Of a stretch of 64,000 nt of DNA, positions 26,248 to 35,570 are shown in pieces. The stretch lies in contig NZ_FNSC01000002.1 of assembly GCF_900105355.1 (NCBI RefSeq), positions 1 through 64,000 on the forward strand, given 5' to 3'. Below the pieces are notes generated by a model. It did no database searches. It was not told the DNA's origin and saw only the letters and a program-made list of their open reading frames with translations. Made by a program: the position numbers and the translations under genes. Source of the DNA: Pseudomonas anguilliseptica. Lineage in GTDB: Bacteria > Pseudomonadota > Gammaproteobacteria > Pseudomonadales > Pseudomonadaceae. Numbering within the stretch: position 1 is the stretch's first letter; every line of letters starts with the position of its first letter.

Positions 26248-27565
26248 AGCGCCTGAGAAAAGGAGCCTGCGTCAGGCTGTTGCCGCCTATTTCGGCAGTC
26301 ACGATGAGCTGGGTGATGAACCGCTGCCGGAGGTCAACAAGGCGTTGATCGAAGACGCTCCAAGGGTGGTGCGGCTCACCATCTGGGGCTTGATTGCCTT
26401 TGTAGTGTTCTGCCTGCTGTGGGCTAACTTCGCCGTGGTCGATGAAGTGACCCGTGGCGATGGCAAGGCGATTCCGTCCTCGCGGCTGCAGAAAATCCAG
26501 AACCTTGAAGGCGGCATCGTCGCCGAGCTGTTTGTTCGTGAAGGGCAGATTGTCGACGCGGGCGATCCGCTGTTACGCCTCGATGACACGCGCTTTGCCT
26601 CCAACGTCGGCGAAACCGAGGCCGATCGCCTGGCCCTACTGCTGCGCGTGGAGCGTCTGAGCGCCGAAGTGCAGGACCGCGAGCTGGTGGTGGCCGATGA
26701 AGTGCGCGAGAAGGTGCCGAGGCAGGCGGATAACGAAATTCAGTTATTCAACAGCCGCAAACAGCAATTGCTCGATGAAGTAGCTGGCCTGGAAGAGCAG
26801 TTGATTCAGCGCCAACAGGAACTGCGCGAGTTTGCCTCCAAGCAGGGGCAGTTCCGCAATAGCCTCAGTTTGCTGCGTCAGGAAGTGCAGATGTCTGAGC
26901 CTCTGGTGGCCCAAGGCGCAATTTCCCAGGTGGAGGTACTGCGCCTCAAACGTGCCGAAGTGGAGGCGCGCGGCCAGCTGGAGGCCACTACTCTGGCGAT
27001 ACCGCGCGCCGAGTCGGCGATCAAGGAAGTCGAGCGCAAGATCGATGAAACCCGTGGGCGTTTTCGCAGCGAGGCGCTGACCGAGCTCAACGAGGCGCGC
27101 ACCGAGCTGAGCAAAATCCAGTCAACCGGCAAGGCGCTGGAAGATCGGGTCAACCGCACTCTGGTGATCTCGCCGGTACGCGGCATCGTTAAACAACTAC
27201 TGGTCACCACCATCGGCGGGGTGATCCAGCCGGGTAGCGACCTGGTGGAAATCGTGCCGCTGGGTGAGAACCTGCTGGTCGAGGCGCGGATTCGTCCGCA
27301 GGACATCGCCTTCCTGCATCCGGGGCAGGAGGCCATGGTCAAGTTCACCGCCTATGACTACACCATTTATGGCGGGCTCAAGGCTGAACTCGAACAGATC
27401 GGTGCTGACACGGTGACCGATGATGATGGCAACAGCTTTTATGTGATCAAGCTGCGTACCAACAAGAGTCATCTGGGTAGCGATGAGCACCCGCTGTTAA
27501 TCATTCCCGGCATGGTTGCTTCGGTGGATATCATCACTGGCAAGAAGAGCGTAAGCGCTCCATAA
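26237..27565 (+). CDS. lapC: HlyD-family adaptor LapC-like, last codons replaced by IS66
   Basis: Periplasmic membrane-fusion protein linking the ABC exporter to the TolC-type channel. 442 residues: one N-terminal membrane helix (LTIWGLIAFVVFCLLWANFA, about 50-70), lipoyl half-motif NLEGGIVAELFVREGQIVDA, long coiled coil (about 130-290), second half VISPVRGIVKQLLVTTIGGV and a C-terminal barrel. GTG 26237 overlaps the lapB end. IS66 copy 3 sits after DIITGKKS; the encoded end is VSAP, while the original tail VLSYLLKPILRARSEALRER is at 29615-29685. Loss of about 16 residues from a cytoplasm-distal tail may be tolerated or not. Confidence 0.88.
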   Translation: MSAKAPEKRSLRQAVAAYFGSHDELGDEPLPEVNKALIEDAPRVVRLTIWGLIAFVVFCLLWANFAVVDEVTRGDGKAIPSSRLQKIQNLEGGIVAELFVREGQIVDAGDPLLRLDDTRFASNVGETEADRLALLLRVERLSAEVQDRELVVADEVREKVPRQADNEIQLFNSRKQQLLDEVAGLEEQLIQRQQELREFASKQGQFRNSLSLLRQEVQMSEPLVAQGAISQVEVLRLKRAEVEARGQLEATTLAIPRAESAIKEVERKIDETRGRFRSEALTELNEARTELSKIQSTGKALEDRVNRTLVISPVRGIVKQLLVTTIGGVIQPGSDLVEIVPLGENLLVEARIRPQDIAFLHPGQEAMVKFTAYDYTIYGGLKAELEQIGADTVTDDDGNSFYVIKLRTNKSHLGSDEHPLLIIPGMVASVDIITGKKSVSAP

Positions 27566-27633
27566 ACCTCATCTACAAATGATCCGCAGGCCAGCCAATG
27601 CTGAGCTCCAATTTCTTTCTGGAGCCAGCCGTC

Positions 27634-27993
27634 ATGATGCGCCCCGACGCCAAAGTCGAAAAAGTCTATCTATACCCCAAGCCGGTGGATTTCCGAAAAT
27701 CCATCGATGGCCTGGCCGCCCTGGTCGAGCTGGATATCAAGGTGGCGGTGTTCGACCCGGTGCTGTTCGTCTTCCTCAACCGCGCGCGCAGCCGGGTGAA
27801 GATTTTGTATTGGGAGCGCAACGGCTTTTGCCTGTGGCTCAAGCGATTGGAGGCTGAACGCTTCAAGTCGCATCCGGAACCTGGCGAAGATGCGATCGTG
27901 CTGACGGCCCAGGAGTTGAACTGGTTGTTGGACGGTATCGACCTGTGGCGCAACCGGCCGCACCAGGTTTTGACCCCTAGGTTCGTCACCTGA
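27634..27993 (+). CDS. tnpB: IS66 accessory protein TnpB (copy 3)
   Basis: 119 residues, identical to the other copies; TCTGGAG precedes the ATG. Confidence 0.92.
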   Translation: MMRPDAKVEKVYLYPKPVDFRKSIDGLAALVELDIKVAVFDPVLFVFLNRARSRVKILYWERNGFCLWLKRLEAERFKSHPEPGEDAIVLTAQELNWLLDGIDLWRNRPHQVLTPRFVT

Positions 27994-28011
27994 GCCGGTA
28001 TAATCCACGGC

Positions 28012-29568
28012 ATGATTTCTGTGCCCGAAACCCTTCCTGATGACCCCGCCGCGCTCAAGCAATTGCTCGCTGAGGTGTTGTCGTCGGCGCAGGAATTGGC
28101 CAAGGACAAGGATGGGCAGATCGAGCGCCTGCGCGAACAAAACGCGCTGTTGATCCAGCGCCTGTTCGGCCGTAAATCCGAGCAGAGCAGCGACCCGGAT
28201 TCACCGCAGCTAGAGATGTTCAACGAAGCGGAAAGCCTGGCCGAAGCGGCGGCTGAAGCTCCGGCCGCTGAGGTCGAGGAAGAAGTCGTTGCGCCGACCA
28301 AGCGCCGCGGCAAGCGCAAGCCGTTACCGGCCGAACTACCGCGTGTCGAGGTCATCCACGAACTGCCCGAACACGAACTGACCTGCGAATGCGGTTGCCG
28401 CAAGCAGGCCATCGGCGAAGAAACCAGCGAGCAGCTGGAAATCATCCCGATGCAGGTTCAGGTGATCCGCCACATTCGCAAGACCTATGCCTGCAAGGCC
28501 TGCGAAAGCGCGCCGGTCACCGCTGACAAACCGGCCCAACTGATCGAGAAAAGCCTGGCCAGCCCGAGCGTGCTGGCGATGCTGCTGACCAGCAAATACG
28601 CCGACGGCATCCCACTGTATCGCTTCGAAAAGATGCTCAGTCGCCATGGCATCGACATCCCCCGGCAGACCCTGGCGCGCTGGGTGATCCAGTGCGGCGA
28701 ACTGCTACAACCGTTGCTCAACCTGATGCGCGACAGGCTGCTGGACAGTCCGGTGATCCACTGCGATGAAACCCGCGTGCAGGTGCTCAAGGAGCCTGGG
28801 CGCGATCCGAGCAGCCACTCCTGGATGTGGGTGCAGACCGGTGGCCCGCCTGGCAAACCGGTGATCCTCTTCGACTACACAACCAGCCGCGCGCAGGAGG
28901 TGCCGCTGCGCCTGCTCGACGGTTATCGCGGCTACCTGATGACCGACGATTACGCCGGCTACAACGCCGTGGCCGCACAACAAGGTGTTGAGCGCCTGGC
29001 CTGCTGGGCGCATGCGCGGCGCAAGTTCGTCGAAGCGCAAAAGGTGCAACCGAAGGGCAAAACCGGGCGTGCCGACATCGCGTTGGGGATGATCAACAAG
29101 CTCTACGGCATCGAGCGCGAACTTAAGGATGCCAGCGATGAACAGCGCTACCGGGGCCGCCAGCAGCACAGCCTACCGCTCCTCGATCAGCTCAAGACCT
29201 GGCTGGAGAAAACCCAGCCGCAGGTCACGGCGCAGAATGCCCTGGGCAAAGCAGTGAACTACCTGGCGAGCAACTGGAGCCGACTCGAACGCTACATCGA
29301 GGCTGGCCACCTGCCGATCGATAACAACGCTGCCGAGCGCGCGATCCGGCCCTTCGTCATAGGTCGCAAGAACTGGCTGTTCAGCGACACGCCGAAAGGC
29401 GCGACCGCCAGCGCCCAACTCTACAGCCTGGTGGAAACCGCCAAGACCAATGGCCAGGAGCCCTACGCCTGGCTGCGCCATGTCCTCGAACGCCTGCCGC
29501 TGGCCAACAGCGTTGAAGCCTACGAAGCGCTGCTGCCTTGGAACTGCCAACCAACGACGCCACTGTAA
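28012..29568 (+). CDS. tnpC: IS66 transposase TnpC (copy 3)
   Basis: 518 residues, catalytic D, D and E segments present, same protein as copies 2, 4 and 5. An 18-base gap separates it from tnpB, with a TATAAT-like element in the gap. Confidence 0.94.
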   Translation: MISVPETLPDDPAALKQLLAEVLSSAQELAKDKDGQIERLREQNALLIQRLFGRKSEQSSDPDSPQLEMFNEAESLAEAAAEAPAAEVEEEVVAPTKRRGKRKPLPAELPRVEVIHELPEHELTCECGCRKQAIGEETSEQLEIIPMQVQVIRHIRKTYACKACESAPVTADKPAQLIEKSLASPSVLAMLLTSKYADGIPLYRFEKMLSRHGIDIPRQTLARWVIQCGELLQPLLNLMRDRLLDSPVIHCDETRVQVLKEPGRDPSSHSWMWVQTGGPPGKPVILFDYTTSRAQEVPLRLLDGYRGYLMTDDYAGYNAVAAQQGVERLACWAHARRKFVEAQKVQPKGKTGRADIALGMINKLYGIERELKDASDEQRYRGRQQHSLPLLDQLKTWLEKTQPQVTAQNALGKAVNYLASNWSRLERYIEAGHLPIDNNAAERAIRPFVIGRKNWLFSDTPKGATASAQLYSLVETAKTNGQEPYAWLRHVLERLPLANSVEAYEALLPWNCQPTTPL

Positions 29569-29705
29569 AACGCAAAACCTCTCCAGAGGGAGGTGGGGTC
29601 TATGGAGCGCTTACAGAAGAGCGTGCTCAGTTACTTGCTTAAACCAATTCTTCGTGCGCGCTCTGAGGCCTTGCGCGAGCGCTGAGTGGTGGACGCGCTA
29701 AATAG

Positions 29706-29732
29706 AAAAGCCGCAGCTCGCTGCGGCTTTTT
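29706..29732. terminator. Terminator of the lap operon
   Basis: AAAGCCGCAG-CTCG-CTGCGGCTTTTT, a 10-bp GC-rich stem with a T-run, 20 bases after the original lapC stop. Symmetric, so it may also serve the opposite mmsB gene. Confidence 0.88.
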
Positions 29733-29822
29733 GTTGTCTGCAGAGGTTAGCCATTTGTCGATGTAGAGCAGCCTGTAGTCGCGCATGAAGGCTTACGGGC
29801 ATGGCCCGCATACGGCATACAC

Positions 29823-30707
29823 CTACTCAACAAACAGCTGCTGCACCACTGAGAAGTCCTGCTTGCCTTTACCTTGCTTGAGCAGCAGGCGATACAGCTG
29901 CAAGGCCAGCGCGCCCATGGGCGTGCTGCTGCCGCTGGTTTGAGCGGCTTCCTGGGCGAGGCCGAGGTCTTTGGCCATCAGCTCGGCCATAAAGCCGCCG
30001 CTGTAGCCTTTGGAAGCCGGTGCATTTTCCATCACGCCGGGCCAGGGGTTGTACTTCTCCAGCGTCCAGTTGCCGCCTGAACTCTGGCGCATGATCTCGG
30101 CCAGTACTGCGGGCTCCAGATCGTTAGCCACGCCCATGGCCATGGCTTCGGCGGTGGCGATCATCTGCACCGCCAGCACCTGGTTGTTGCACACCTTGGC
30201 CACCTGGCCTGCGCCATCGGGGCCGGCATGGAAGATGTTCTTGCCCATGGCCTCGAAGATCGCCCGGGCTTTTTCCAGCGTGGTTGCCGCGCCGCCGATC
30301 ATAAAGGTCAGGGTGCCTGCTGCCGCACCGGCGGTGCCACCGGATACCGGTGCGTCAAGCAGTTCTATACCGCGCGCGCTGGCCGCCTGATGCACCTTGC
30401 GTGCGACTTCAGGGGAGATGGTTGAGCATTCCAGCACCAGGCTGCCGGGTTTGAGCGCGCTCAGCAGGCCTTTATCCCCCAGGTACAGGCCTTCAACATG
30501 CCGGCTGGCGGGCAGCATGCTGATCACCACCTCGGCATCCTGCACGGCATCCAGGGCGCTGCAGGCGGCCTGCGCGCCGTCCTTGACCAGGTCTTCGACG
30601 GCCGCTTGCAGCAGGTCGAAGGCTCTCAGGTTGAAGCCGGCCTTGAGCAGGTTGCGGGCCATGGGCAGGCCCATATGGCCGAGGCCGATAAAAGCGATTG
30701 TTGTCAT
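29823..30707 (-). CDS. mmsB: 3-hydroxyisobutyrate dehydrogenase
   Basis: Oxidises 3-hydroxyisobutyrate to methylmalonate semialdehyde with NAD in valine degradation. 294 residues: Rossmann IAFIGLGHMGLPMARNLLKA at the N-terminus, DAPVSGGTAGAAAGTLTFMI substrate segment near 120, and GPDGAGQVAKVCNNQVLAVQ with the catalytic Lys of the beta-hydroxyacid dehydrogenase family. Last gene of the leftward valine cluster, separated from the hydrolase gene by about 180 bases with an inverted repeat. Confidence 0.94.
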   Translation of the reverse strand: MTTIAFIGLGHMGLPMARNLLKAGFNLRAFDLLQAAVEDLVKDGAQAACSALDAVQDAEVVISMLPASRHVEGLYLGDKGLLSALKPGSLVLECSTISPEVARKVHQAASARGIELLDAPVSGGTAGAAAGTLTFMIGGAATTLEKARAIFEAMGKNIFHAGPDGAGQVAKVCNNQVLAVQMIATAEAMAMGVANDLEPAVLAEIMRQSSGGNWTLEKYNPWPGVMENAPASKGYSGGFMAELMAKDLGLAQEAAQTSGSSTPMGALALQLYRLLLKQGKGKQDFSVVQQLFVE

Positions 30708-30762
30708 TGTTATGCTCCTGTCGCGCTGAATAACTCTCGTGCAGGTGGTGGTATGCAGCGGG

Positions 30763-30837
30763 GTAGGGTGGATGACGCTTCACCCATCCACCGGCTGCGG
30801 TCTTGTCGGTGGATGAAAAAGGCGTCATCCACCCTAC
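30763..30837. repeat. 16-bp inverted repeat pair (REP-like)
   Basis: GTAGGGTGGATGACGC (30763-30778) and its exact complement (30822-30837) flank a region with a second, inner repeat (CATCCACC / GGTGGATG). This GTAGGGTGGATGACG motif is a widespread intergenic repeat in Pseudomonas. It could form a strong hairpin between the hydrolase gene and mmsB. Confidence 0.8.
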
Positions 30838-30885
30838 GTACTGGCATGGAACTAGGCGTTTCCCCCGTTCCTACATCGATATGCC

Positions 30886-32001
30886 TTACAAATCGGCCAG
30901 TGGATGTTCGCCGTCCCAGGCTGGGGCGAAGTGTGCGTCGATTACCTGCTGCGGAATGCTCGTCACATCCGGCCAATGCCAGCGCGGCGCGTGATCCTTG
31001 TCGATCAGTCGCGAGCGCACGCCTTCGGGGAATTCCGGGTGGCGGCAGCAGTTCAGGCTGATGGCGTATTCCATCTGGAATACTTCGGCCAGGGACTGAT
31101 GTTTGGCGCGCTTGATCTGCTCCCACACCAGGTGCCCGGTTAGCGGGCAGCCGCCGGCCAAGGTCTTGGCAGCGCGGGCCAGTAGCAGGTCGCTGCCGCT
31201 GTGCAAGGCGCTGATGGCATTCCAGGCGTGGGGCAGGTCTGCACTGTCGAGCAATTCGTCGATGCGCGCGCGGCGCGGTAGCCACTGGGCTTCTGGCAGT
31301 TCGGCGAGTGCCTGGTTTTCCAGGGCCTTGAGCAGGCTGTGCAGTTGTTGCGCGCTTTGGTCCTGCCAGTTGATCTGGGCTAAACCAGTAAGCAGCTCGT
31401 CCTGCTGGCTGTCGAGCAGGACGCGGTCAGCCAGGTCCAGATCCAGCGCATCTTTAGCGTTGATACTGCTGGCGGTCAGGCCGAGAAACAGGCCGAGCTT
31501 GCCCGGCAGGCGCGCGAGGAACCAGCTGCCGCCGACATCCGGGTACAGGCCGATATTCACTTCCGGCATGCCCAGGCGGCTGCCTGGGGTGACGATGCGG
31601 ATACCAGCGCCCTGCATCAGGCCCATGCCGCCGCCCAGCACATGGCCGTGAACCCAGCAGATAAAGGGTTTCGGGTAGGTATGGATGCGATGGTCGAGGC
31701 GGTATTCGTCGGCAAAGAAGCGTCGCGCCAGGGGCGGGATTTCGCCCGGATGCTCGCGGCACTGATGCACCAGTTGCACCACATCGCCGCCGGCGCAGAA
31801 GGCTTTAGGGCCGTTACCGCGCAGCATTACGCAGGCGATGCTCGGGTCGTCCGCCCAGGCTTTGAGCTTGGCATCCAGCGCTTCGATCATTGGCAGCGAC
31901 AGGGCGTTGAGGCTTTTTTCGGCATCCAGGCTGGCGATGCCAATGCGCATGCCGTGTTGGGCTGGGCGTTCTTCGAATTGCACATTCATCGTGGTTGTCA
32001 T
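30886..32001 (-). CDS. 3-hydroxyisobutyryl-CoA hydrolase (enoyl-CoA hydratase family)
   Basis: Releases 3-hydroxyisobutyrate from its CoA ester in valine catabolism. 371 residues, the length of HIBCH-type proteins rather than plain hydratases. Motifs: ACVMLRGNGPKAFCAGGDVV near residue 60, FICWVHGHVLGGGMGLMQGA (oxyanion hole), ARLGMPEVNIGLYPDVGGSW (catalytic Glu/Asp) and a C-terminal EFPEGVRSRLIDKDHAPRW that is typical of HIBCH. It starts 8 bases after the enoyl-CoA hydratase stop, so it belongs to the same operon. Confidence 0.92.
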   Translation of the reverse strand: MTTTMNVQFEERPAQHGMRIGIASLDAEKSLNALSLPMIEALDAKLKAWADDPSIACVMLRGNGPKAFCAGGDVVQLVHQCREHPGEIPPLARRFFADEYRLDHRIHTYPKPFICWVHGHVLGGGMGLMQGAGIRIVTPGSRLGMPEVNIGLYPDVGGSWFLARLPGKLGLFLGLTASSINAKDALDLDLADRVLLDSQQDELLTGLAQINWQDQSAQQLHSLLKALENQALAELPEAQWLPRRARIDELLDSADLPHAWNAISALHSGSDLLLARAAKTLAGGCPLTGHLVWEQIKRAKHQSLAEVFQMEYAISLNCCRHPEFPEGVRSRLIDKDHAPRWHWPDVTSIPQQVIDAHFAPAWDGEHPLADL

Positions 32002-32009
32002 CCTGCGGA

Positions 32010-32828
32010 TTATTTATTGCGCCACTGCGGGTCGCGTTTTTCCAGGAAGGCGTTGACCCCTTCGCGGGTGTCGTCGGCGTCGAACAGGTCGACAAAGCGC
32101 TCGCGCTCTTCACTCAGCCAGGTATTCGGGCTGCGTTCGCGGGCACCCTGGATCAGCGGTTTGATAGTGCGCACCGCCACCGGGCTTTGCCGCGCAACCT
32201 TGGCCGCCAACAGCAGGGCGTGGCCACGGGCTTCGCCGCTGTCGACCACCTGCTCGACCAGGCCGATACGCATTGCGGTTTCTGCATCCACCCGTTCGCC
32301 GCAGAGGATCATGCGCTTGGCCCAGCCTTCGCCGATCAGCCAGCTCAGGTGCTGGGTGCCGCCGGCACAGGGCAGCAGACCGACCGTGGCTTCCGGCAGG
32401 GCCATTTGCGCCTGGCGCTCGGCGATACGAATATCGCAGGCCAGGGCACATTCCAGGCCGCCGCCCATGGCGTAGCCGTTGATCGCGGCAATCGATACGC
32501 CACGGAAATCACGCAGCGCCTCGAAGGCTTCGCCGAAACGGCGGGCCATTTCACGGGCGCGGGCCTTGTCGCCATCGGCGAACAGCTTGAGGTCGGCCCC
32601 GGCGCTGAAGAATTTGCCGCCCTGTCCGGTAATCACCAGGGCGTAGATGTCATCGTCGCGGTTGAGGTGTTCAACCAGCAGCTTGAGGCCGATCAGCGAG
32701 TCGCGGTCCCAGGTGTTGGCCGGTGGCTGGTTGATGGTGATCAGCGCGGTATGGCCGTGCTTTTCCACGGTGAGCTTGTGGGTCAGGTCAAATACGCCGG
32801 GGTTGTAGGCTTCAATGGCGTTGCTCAT
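32010..32828 (-). CDS. Enoyl-CoA hydratase (methacrylyl-CoA step)
   Basis: 272 residues; start MSNAIEAYNPGVFDLTHKLT at 32828 because it follows GGACGCCC at normal distance and longer starts add unlike sequence. Crotonase motifs: LVITGQGGKFFSAGADLKLF, SIAAINGYAMGGGLECALAC, MALPEATVGLLPCAGGTQHL. The context (acyl-CoA dehydrogenase, HIBCH, mmsA/mmsB) suggests hydration of methacrylyl-CoA. It lies 52 bases from the dehydrogenase gene. Confidence 0.9.
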   Translation of the reverse strand: MSNAIEAYNPGVFDLTHKLTVEKHGHTALITINQPPANTWDRDSLIGLKLLVEHLNRDDDIYALVITGQGGKFFSAGADLKLFADGDKARAREMARRFGEAFEALRDFRGVSIAAINGYAMGGGLECALACDIRIAERQAQMALPEATVGLLPCAGGTQHLSWLIGEGWAKRMILCGERVDAETAMRIGLVEQVVDSGEARGHALLLAAKVARQSPVAVRTIKPLIQGARERSPNTWLSEERERFVDLFDADDTREGVNAFLEKRDPQWRNK

Positions 32829-32880
32829 GGGCGTCCTCATATCAGTCATACAGGGCGGGTATACCCGCCTAGGCAAAGGG

Positions 32881-34047
32881 TTACAGCAAGTGATCCAGCA
32901 TGCCGCCCTGATCCAGCAGGCGGCGGGCGATAATCACCCGCATGATCTCGTTGGTGCCTTCGAGTATCTGGTGCACGCGGCTGTCACGCACCCAGCGCTC
33001 CAGCGGGTAGTCGTTGAGGTAACCGTAGCCGCCGTGCAGTTGCAGTGCCTCGTTGCACAGGTTGAAGCAGTGATCGGTGGCAAAACGCTTGGCCATGGCG
33101 CAATACAGGCTGGCTTCGCTGTGGCCGTGGTCCAGCTTGTGTGCGGCCAGGCGCACCATCTGCCGACTGGCGGTCAGATCAGTGAGCATGTCGGCGAGCT
33201 TGAACTGCAGGGACTGGAAGTCGCTCAGCGGCTTGCCGAACTGCTTGCGTTCCTCGACGTAGCGCAGCGACTGCTCCAGCGCCGCTTGTGCCGCGCCCAG
33301 CGAGCAGCTGGCGATATTGATGCGTCCGCCATCCAGGCCCTTCATCGCGTAGACAAAGCCCTGGCCCTCAGGCCCGATGCGGTTGCCCGCCGGTATACGC
33401 ACGCCTTCAAAGGTGATGGTGCGGGTCGGCTGGGCGCGCCAGCCCATCTTCAATTCGTTACGCCCGTACTTCACGCCCTCGGCCTCGGCCGGCACCAGGA
33501 AGCAGGACACGCCCTTGGCGCCGCTTTCCTCGCCGGTGCGCGCCATCACGATCAGCACATCCGTACTTCCAGCGCCGGAGATAAAGCACTTGCTGCCGTC
33601 CAGCACGTAGTCGTCGCCATCGCGCTTGGCGCGGGTGCGCAGGTGCGCGGCGTCGGAGCCAGCGTCCGGCTCGGTCAGGCAGTAGGAGGCCAGCAGTTCA
33701 CCGCTGACCAGACGCGGCAGCCAGGCATCTTTCAGCGCCTGGTCGGCGAAGGAGGCGAGCATCCACGAGGCCATATTGTGGATGGTCAAAAACGCCGTGG
33801 TGGCGATGCAGCCGGCCGACAGCTGTTCGAAAATCAGCGAGGCCGACAGCCGGGACAGGCCCAGGCCGCCATCGTCTTCATTGATATACAGCGCTAGGTA
33901 GCCCTGCTCGGCGGCGCGCTTGATCACATCCAGCGGGAAGTGGTGGTCGCGGTCCCAGTCGGCGGCATGCGGCGCCAGCTCACGGCTGGCGAATTGGCGG
34001 GCGCTGTCTACCAGCAGGCGTTGTTCATCGCTGAGTTCGAAATCCAT
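32881..34047 (-). CDS. Acyl-CoA dehydrogenase (likely isobutyryl-CoA)
   Basis: FAD enzyme that introduces the double bond into an acyl-CoA. 388 residues: MDFELSDEQRLLVDSARQFA, YCLTEPDAGSDAAHLRTRAK (flavin-binding), MKGLDGGRINIASCSLGAAQ, and QLHGGYGYLNDYPLERWVRD with IYEG-type EGTNEIMRVIIARRLL at the C-terminus. The neighbourhood points to isobutyryl-CoA in valine breakdown. Only 6 bases from the substrate-binding protein gene upstream, so co-transcribed. Confidence 0.92.
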   Translation of the reverse strand: MDFELSDEQRLLVDSARQFASRELAPHAADWDRDHHFPLDVIKRAAEQGYLALYINEDDGGLGLSRLSASLIFEQLSAGCIATTAFLTIHNMASWMLASFADQALKDAWLPRLVSGELLASYCLTEPDAGSDAAHLRTRAKRDGDDYVLDGSKCFISGAGSTDVLIVMARTGEESGAKGVSCFLVPAEAEGVKYGRNELKMGWRAQPTRTITFEGVRIPAGNRIGPEGQGFVYAMKGLDGGRINIASCSLGAAQAALEQSLRYVEERKQFGKPLSDFQSLQFKLADMLTDLTASRQMVRLAAHKLDHGHSEASLYCAMAKRFATDHCFNLCNEALQLHGGYGYLNDYPLERWVRDSRVHQILEGTNEIMRVIIARRLLDQGGMLDHLL

Positions 34048-34053
34048 AAGTCC

Positions 34054-35301
34054 TCATTGCAGGGGCAGGGGTTGCCCGGCGGCGCGTCGTTCGGCCTGCC
34101 ATTCGGCGAGGCTGGGTGCCGCTTGGGTGGCGTCGAGGCGATCGACGATTTCAAAGTAGTCTTGTTTGAGCGGGTCTTTCAGCACGTCGGCACGCGCTTT
34201 GACCTTGACGGCATACACCGTCTGCAGGTTCTGGTGGTCGAGGGTGCGCCAGGTTTGTTGATCCTTAAGCAGCTGATAGCTGTGGCCTTCCAGAGCCTTG
34301 ATCAGCGCTTCGCTGTCCAGGCTGTTCGCCCGTTTGGCGGCATCGGCCCATTGATAGACGATGCTATAGGCCGACGCGGCAGAGCTGGATGGGTACATCG
34401 CGTAGCGCTCGCTGAAGGTTTTGACGAAGACTTCGCCGCGCACGGATTTCTCCAGCGCCGGTACGCGCCAGGTCCAGGGTTCAGTACCGATTACGCCTTC
34501 CATCAAACCAGGGCCGCCTTGCTCGACCATGCTCTGGGTCAGGTTGGGCGCCACGATCTGCATGCGCTCGGTCAGGCCCAGATCCTTGGCGATGCGCATG
34601 GCGCGCACCAGGTCTTCACCGAACAGCACCAGGGCCAGCACTTCGGCATTGCTCGATGCGGCCTGGGTCAGGGCATCCTGATAATCGGCCAGGCGGGCGC
34701 CGGGGAAGGTCACCTTGAGCCCCGGATGCTGGCCGCTGTCTTCGCTGCCGGTGGTCCGGCGCAACGAACTCTCTGTGGTGTGGCCCCAGGTGTAGTCGGA
34801 GGTGATATAGAAGTAGCGCTTGTTCGGCAGGTTCTTGCTCAGGTATTGGCCCAGTACCCGCGCGCTCATCCAGGCGTTGTTGCACTCGCGGAACATATAG
34901 CGGTGGCCATCCTTGCCGGTGGTGTCGTTGGAGTAGGTAAGGGTGCCGAAATACAGCAGCCGATGTTGCGCCGCACGCTTGCCAGAGGCGATGGCCACCG
35001 CGCTGCTTGATCCGCCAAACAGCATGGCGGCGCCTTCGCTGGCCAGTTTGTCGACGTTCTTCACTGCCTTGGCTGGACGCGACGCGGTGTCCTTGCTGGA
35101 CAGGCGCAGCGGCCGCCCGAGCACTCCGCCCTGGGCGTTGAGCTCGTCGATGGCCAGCAAGGCTCCGCGCATCTGTGCCAATCCTTCTTCCTTATAGGGG
35201 CCGGTGCGTGGGTAGTTGAGGCCGAGGGTAATCGGCTCAGCCGCCTGTGCACAGGCAGTAAGCCCGGCCCATAGGGCCAGGGCGGTGGTCAATCGTTGCA
35301 T
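34054..35301 (-). CDS. Type I periplasmic substrate-binding protein (branched-chain amino-acid type)
   Basis: 415 residues with a signal peptide (MQRLTTALALWAGLTACAQA) and Peripla_BP_6 features: ITLGLNYPRTGPYKEEGLAQ, AIDELNAQGGVLGRPLRLS, YFYITSDYTWGHTTESSLRR. Such proteins usually feed an ABC permease; no permease or ATPase is encoded here. It lies inside the valine operon between mmsA and the dehydrogenase gene, so it may bind a branched-chain substrate for a remote transporter or serve as a sensor (inference). Intact. Confidence 0.88.
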   Translation of the reverse strand: MQRLTTALALWAGLTACAQAAEPITLGLNYPRTGPYKEEGLAQMRGALLAIDELNAQGGVLGRPLRLSSKDTASRPAKAVKNVDKLASEGAAMLFGGSSSAVAIASGKRAAQHRLLYFGTLTYSNDTTGKDGHRYMFRECNNAWMSARVLGQYLSKNLPNKRYFYITSDYTWGHTTESSLRRTTGSEDSGQHPGLKVTFPGARLADYQDALTQAASSNAEVLALVLFGEDLVRAMRIAKDLGLTERMQIVAPNLTQSMVEQGGPGLMEGVIGTEPWTWRVPALEKSVRGEVFVKTFSERYAMYPSSSAASAYSIVYQWADAAKRANSLDSEALIKALEGHSYQLLKDQQTWRTLDHQNLQTVYAVKVKARADVLKDPLKQDYFEIVDRLDATQAAPSLAEWQAERRAAGQPLPLQ

Positions 35302-35388
35302 GGCAGTTCTCCTTGTTCTTGTTGTTGGAACTCGGAGAACTTTTTACGCCATTGGACTAATTGTTGAGATCGTCTATTGGTCTAAGAA

Positions 35389-35548
35389 CCTGTTTACGAG
35401 CTGCTGCGCGTCGGCCCTGCTGCGTTAAAAACAGCCTCGGAGTGCTCATGTACAAAAGTACACTCCGCTTCCTCACCGTTTTAACCAGCCGGAGGCTGTT
35501 ACTACGTAGCGCCTTGCCGGACTCTAGCTCGCGAGCTCGTAAAACAGG
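35389..35548. repeat. 160-bp palindromic intergenic element
   Basis: Outer arms CCTGTTTACGAGCT and AGCTCGTAAAACAGG, middle arms AACAGCCTC / GAGGCTGTT, and an inner hairpin GGAGTGCTCATGTAC...GTACACTCC. A non-coding, foldable element of the size and type recurrent between Pseudomonas genes. It fills most of the 269-base gap between mmsA and the binding-protein gene and may act as attenuator. Confidence 0.75.
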
Positions 35549-35570
35549 CTCTACAGGGCCGTCACCCTTC

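Larger units (their letters stand above)
27551..29614 (+). mobile_element. IS66-type element, copy 3 (8-bp duplication AGAAGAGC)
   Basis: 2064 bp, rightward. Duplication AGAAGAGC at 27543-27550 and 29615-29622, inside the 3' end of lapC. Confidence 0.96.

Noticed and set aside
32815..35010. Long + strand frames (356-360 codons) over the valine cluster
   Set aside because: Opposite-strand shadows of the dehydrogenase and binding-protein genes, which have clear family motifs.
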